In this document: in pieces, positions 12,980-14,468 of the stretch | Numbering within the stretch: the stretch's first letter is position 1 | Layout of the letters: each line of letters begins with the position of its first letter | Assembly: GCA_021785055.1 (NCBI GenBank) | Contig: JAJYGS010000091.1 | Span: 1-14,468, forward strand | Source of the DNA: Nitrospirota bacterium | GTDB lineage: Bacteria > Nitrospirota > JACRHJ01 | Reading direction: 5' to 3' | Length of the DNA stretch: 14,468 bases | The notes under the pieces: model-generated | Databases searched by the model: none | What the model saw: only the letters and a program-made list of their open reading frames with translations | Told to the model about the DNA's origin: nothing | Program-made: the position numbers and the translations under genes

Positions 12980-13704
12980 CAACGCGCGTCAGCATAAAAA
13001 AGACAATGGCCTCCGGAAACAGGAGGTTCAACCTGGACGTCTCTTTTTCCTCGCGCGGGTATTATACGATACTCTCCGGCCCGTCCGGCGCCGGCAAAAG
13101 CCTTACGCTACGGTGCATCGCGGGCATCGAGACGCCGGACTCCGGCAGGATAGAAATAGGAGAGCGGGTATTGTTCGACTCCGAGAACCGCGTCAACGTG
13201 CCTGTGCGCGGGCGCAAGGTAGGCTACCTGTTCCAGGACTACGCGCTGTTCCCGCACTTAAGCGTGGCCGATAACGTAGGTTTCGGGCTGAAAAAGCTGC
13301 TTAAGCCCCTATCCGGGCCTGACAGAGAAAAAGTCGCGGAACTCCTTGAAATATTTGGCCTCGGCGAAATGGCCGAAAGCCTGCCCAGGGACCTCTCCGG
13401 CGGCCAGAGGCAGAGGGTGGCGCTGGCCCGTTCGCTCGTCAATCACCCCTCCGTCCTGCTCCTCGACGAGCCGTTTTCCGCCCTCGACCACAGCCTGCGC
13501 GAGAAAATGCGAGCCGAGCTTAAAGCCGTGCAGGCGCGCTTCAATATCCCCGTAATCCTGATTTCGCACGAACCCGCCGACATACGCGCGTTTGAAGGCG
13601 ATATTGTGGAATATTCCGGGAAGGGCGCCGTACATAAAAACAGCGGTTCCGGGATAAAGCTTTTTTCAGCCGCAGGTTATTCCCCGGAGGCGTCCCGCCG
13701 GTAA
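12976..13704 (+). CDS. modC: Molybdate ABC transporter ATP-binding protein (short form)
   Basis: 242 residues. This is the ATPase that powers molybdate uptake through ModB. Motifs: Walker A GPSGAGKS (35-42), Q-loop FQDYALFPHL (86-95), signature LSGGQRQRVALARSL (140-154), Walker B LLLDEPFSALD (161-171) and the switch His198. The TOBE/Mop oxyanion-binding domain that brings E. coli ModC to about 350 residues is missing, and the chain ends in an unrelated tail of about 35 residues. ATGA overlap with modA indicates translational coupling. Without the Mop domain, feedback inhibition of transport by bound molybdate is not expected. The role comes mainly from the modB/modA context, since ABC ATPases look alike. 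Confidence 0.88.
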   Translation: MTTRVSIKKTMASGNRRFNLDVSFSSRGYYTILSGPSGAGKSLTLRCIAGIETPDSGRIEIGERVLFDSENRVNVPVRGRKVGYLFQDYALFPHLSVADNVGFGLKKLLKPLSGPDREKVAELLEIFGLGEMAESLPRDLSGGQRQRVALARSLVNHPSVLLLDEPFSALDHSLREKMRAELKAVQARFNIPVILISHEPADIRAFEGDIVEYSGKGAVHKNSGSGIKLFSAAGYSPEASRR

Positions 13705-13720
13705 GTCCGATACTGAGTTC

Positions 13721-14468
13721 TTATCTGTCCGCCTGTAGATACAGATAAACCCCGGAGGCGCCGAAGAGGGCGTTGGCGAACCATGCGGCGAAGAGCGGGG
13801 GGAAACGCCCCGCGTGCCCGAGAGAGATGGAAAAGGAGTACAGGAACCAGTAGCTTATGGCGAGGATTATGCATATAGCCACGCCGAGGGCCATGCCGCC
13901 GCTGCGGGATGTCTTTAGCGAAAAAGGCACCGCGACTATTACCATTATCAGGTTTGCCAGCGTGAAAGACACCTTGCCGTAGAGGTCAACAAGATATTTT
14001 ACCGGGTTATACCCTTCCCTGCGGAGCCTTGCAATATAGCTTTGAAGCTCTGAGAAGTCCATCTCCTCCGAGAGCCTTTCCACGCGTTTGAAATCCTTCG
14101 GCTTCTCCGGAAGGTTTACGGAAAGCCGGTCGAAGCGGCTCATGTTTATGCCGCCTCCGGGCTTGAAATCGTAGGTAACCCCGTTCAGAAGCACCCAGCC
14201 GCCCGACTCCCAGTCCATCTTTTTTGAATCCACGCGCTGATACAGGTTGAAATTTTTGTCCAGCCTGTAGAACGTTACGCCGTAGCAGACCGGTATGCCC
14301 GATTTGAAATCCACAAGGCCTATGTTTATTACCTCGCCGCCTGGGCCGCGGAACCAGAACTTGTTATGCTTCAGCGCGGGGCGGGCAGATTTTTTGTCTA
14401 TTCGTACCTGCTTTATGTATCCCTCTTTCGCGTTGCAATAGGGAATAACCGTCTCGTTCGCCCAGAAG
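13721..14468 (-). CDS. LptF/LptG family lipopolysaccharide-export permease, C-terminal part (partial)
   Basis: The frame is open on the minus strand from the right window edge to TAA at 13721-13723, giving 248 residues. The codon read as a start at 14312-14314 is an internal GTG, because the frame continues upstream with matching sequence. The first part is the periplasmic beta-rich domain. It is followed by MDFSELQSYIARLRREG and three membrane segments at the C-terminus (starting near VSFTLANLIMVIVAVPFSL, then GVAICIILAISYWFLYSF, then FPPLFAAWFANALFG), as in LptF and LptG. These permeases extract lipopolysaccharide from the inner membrane and pass it to the LptA bridge. I lean to LptG from the tail pattern but cannot separate the two. 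It converges on modC with only 16 nt between stops and no obvious terminator. Confidence 0.82.
   Translation of the reverse strand, partial: FWANETVIPYCNAKEGYIKQVRIDKKSARPALKHNKFWFRGPGGEVINIGLVDFKSGIPVCYGVTFYRLDKNFNLYQRVDSKKMDWESGGWVLLNGVTYDFKPGGGINMSRFDRLSVNLPEKPKDFKRVERLSEEMDFSELQSYIARLRREGYNPVKYLVDLYGKVSFTLANLIMVIVAVPFSLKTSRSGGMALGVAICIILAISYWFLYSFSISLGHAGRFPPLFAAWFANALFGASGVYLYLQADR

Noticed and set aside
1..14468. CRISPR array, tRNA, rRNA or insertion sequence
   Set aside because: No regularly spaced repeats, cloverleaf-like sequence, rRNA-like sequence or transposase was seen on either strand.

Overview
The window is about 14.5 kb of GC-rich bacterial DNA. It resembles an anaerobic, Gram-negative bacterium of the Desulfobacterota / deltaproteobacterial type. 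This rests on soluble formate dehydrogenase genes with GltD-like and FmdE-like partners, an LptF/LptG lipopolysaccharide-export permease (which implies an outer membrane), and frequent ATA (Ile) and AGG (Arg) codons despite the high GC. The taxonomic guess is inference only.

Layout. At 1-932 lie the tail of fabD and a complete fabG (fatty acid synthesis). At 933-1640 is a 0.7-kb gene-free stretch with palindromic repeats, then a sigma70-type promoter, a molybdenum-cofactor-type (Moco/Tuco) riboswitch and a terminator-like hairpin. At 1641-11066 is one co-directional cluster of six genes: a Cys-type formate dehydrogenase catalytic subunit; a fusion of the NuoF iron-sulfur module with a GltD-type NAD(P)H/FAD oxidoreductase; a second formate-dehydrogenase-like protein that has lost the active-site Cys-His and the C-terminal domain; an FmdE-like protein with a zinc ribbon; the FdhD sulfurtransferase; and a molybdopterin-binding (MoeA/MogA-fold) protein with a Cys-rich tail. 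At 11067-13704 are the molybdate importer genes in the unusual order modB - riboswitch - modA - modC. From 13721 to the right edge, on the minus strand, is the C-terminal part of an LptF/LptG permease.

How it fits together. The window links metal supply (ModABC), cofactor handling and sulfuration (molybdopterin-binding protein, FdhD, possibly the FmdE-like protein) and a cytoplasmic enzyme that uses the cofactor. No export signal is visible on the three large redox proteins. The suggested electron path is formate to Mo/W, through the Fe-S chain of the catalytic subunit, via the Fe-S-rich non-catalytic paralog and/or the NuoF-type cluster, to the FAD/NAD(P) site of the GltD module. The gene cluster and the importer are each preceded by an RNA of the same cofactor-sensing class. 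The two RNAs share core sequences and a covarying stem but differ by one hairpin, so this window may hold a Moco/Tuco pair controlling use and uptake separately. Motifs, base pairs and spacings below were read directly from the sequence; family names rest on recalled family signatures, not on a database search.
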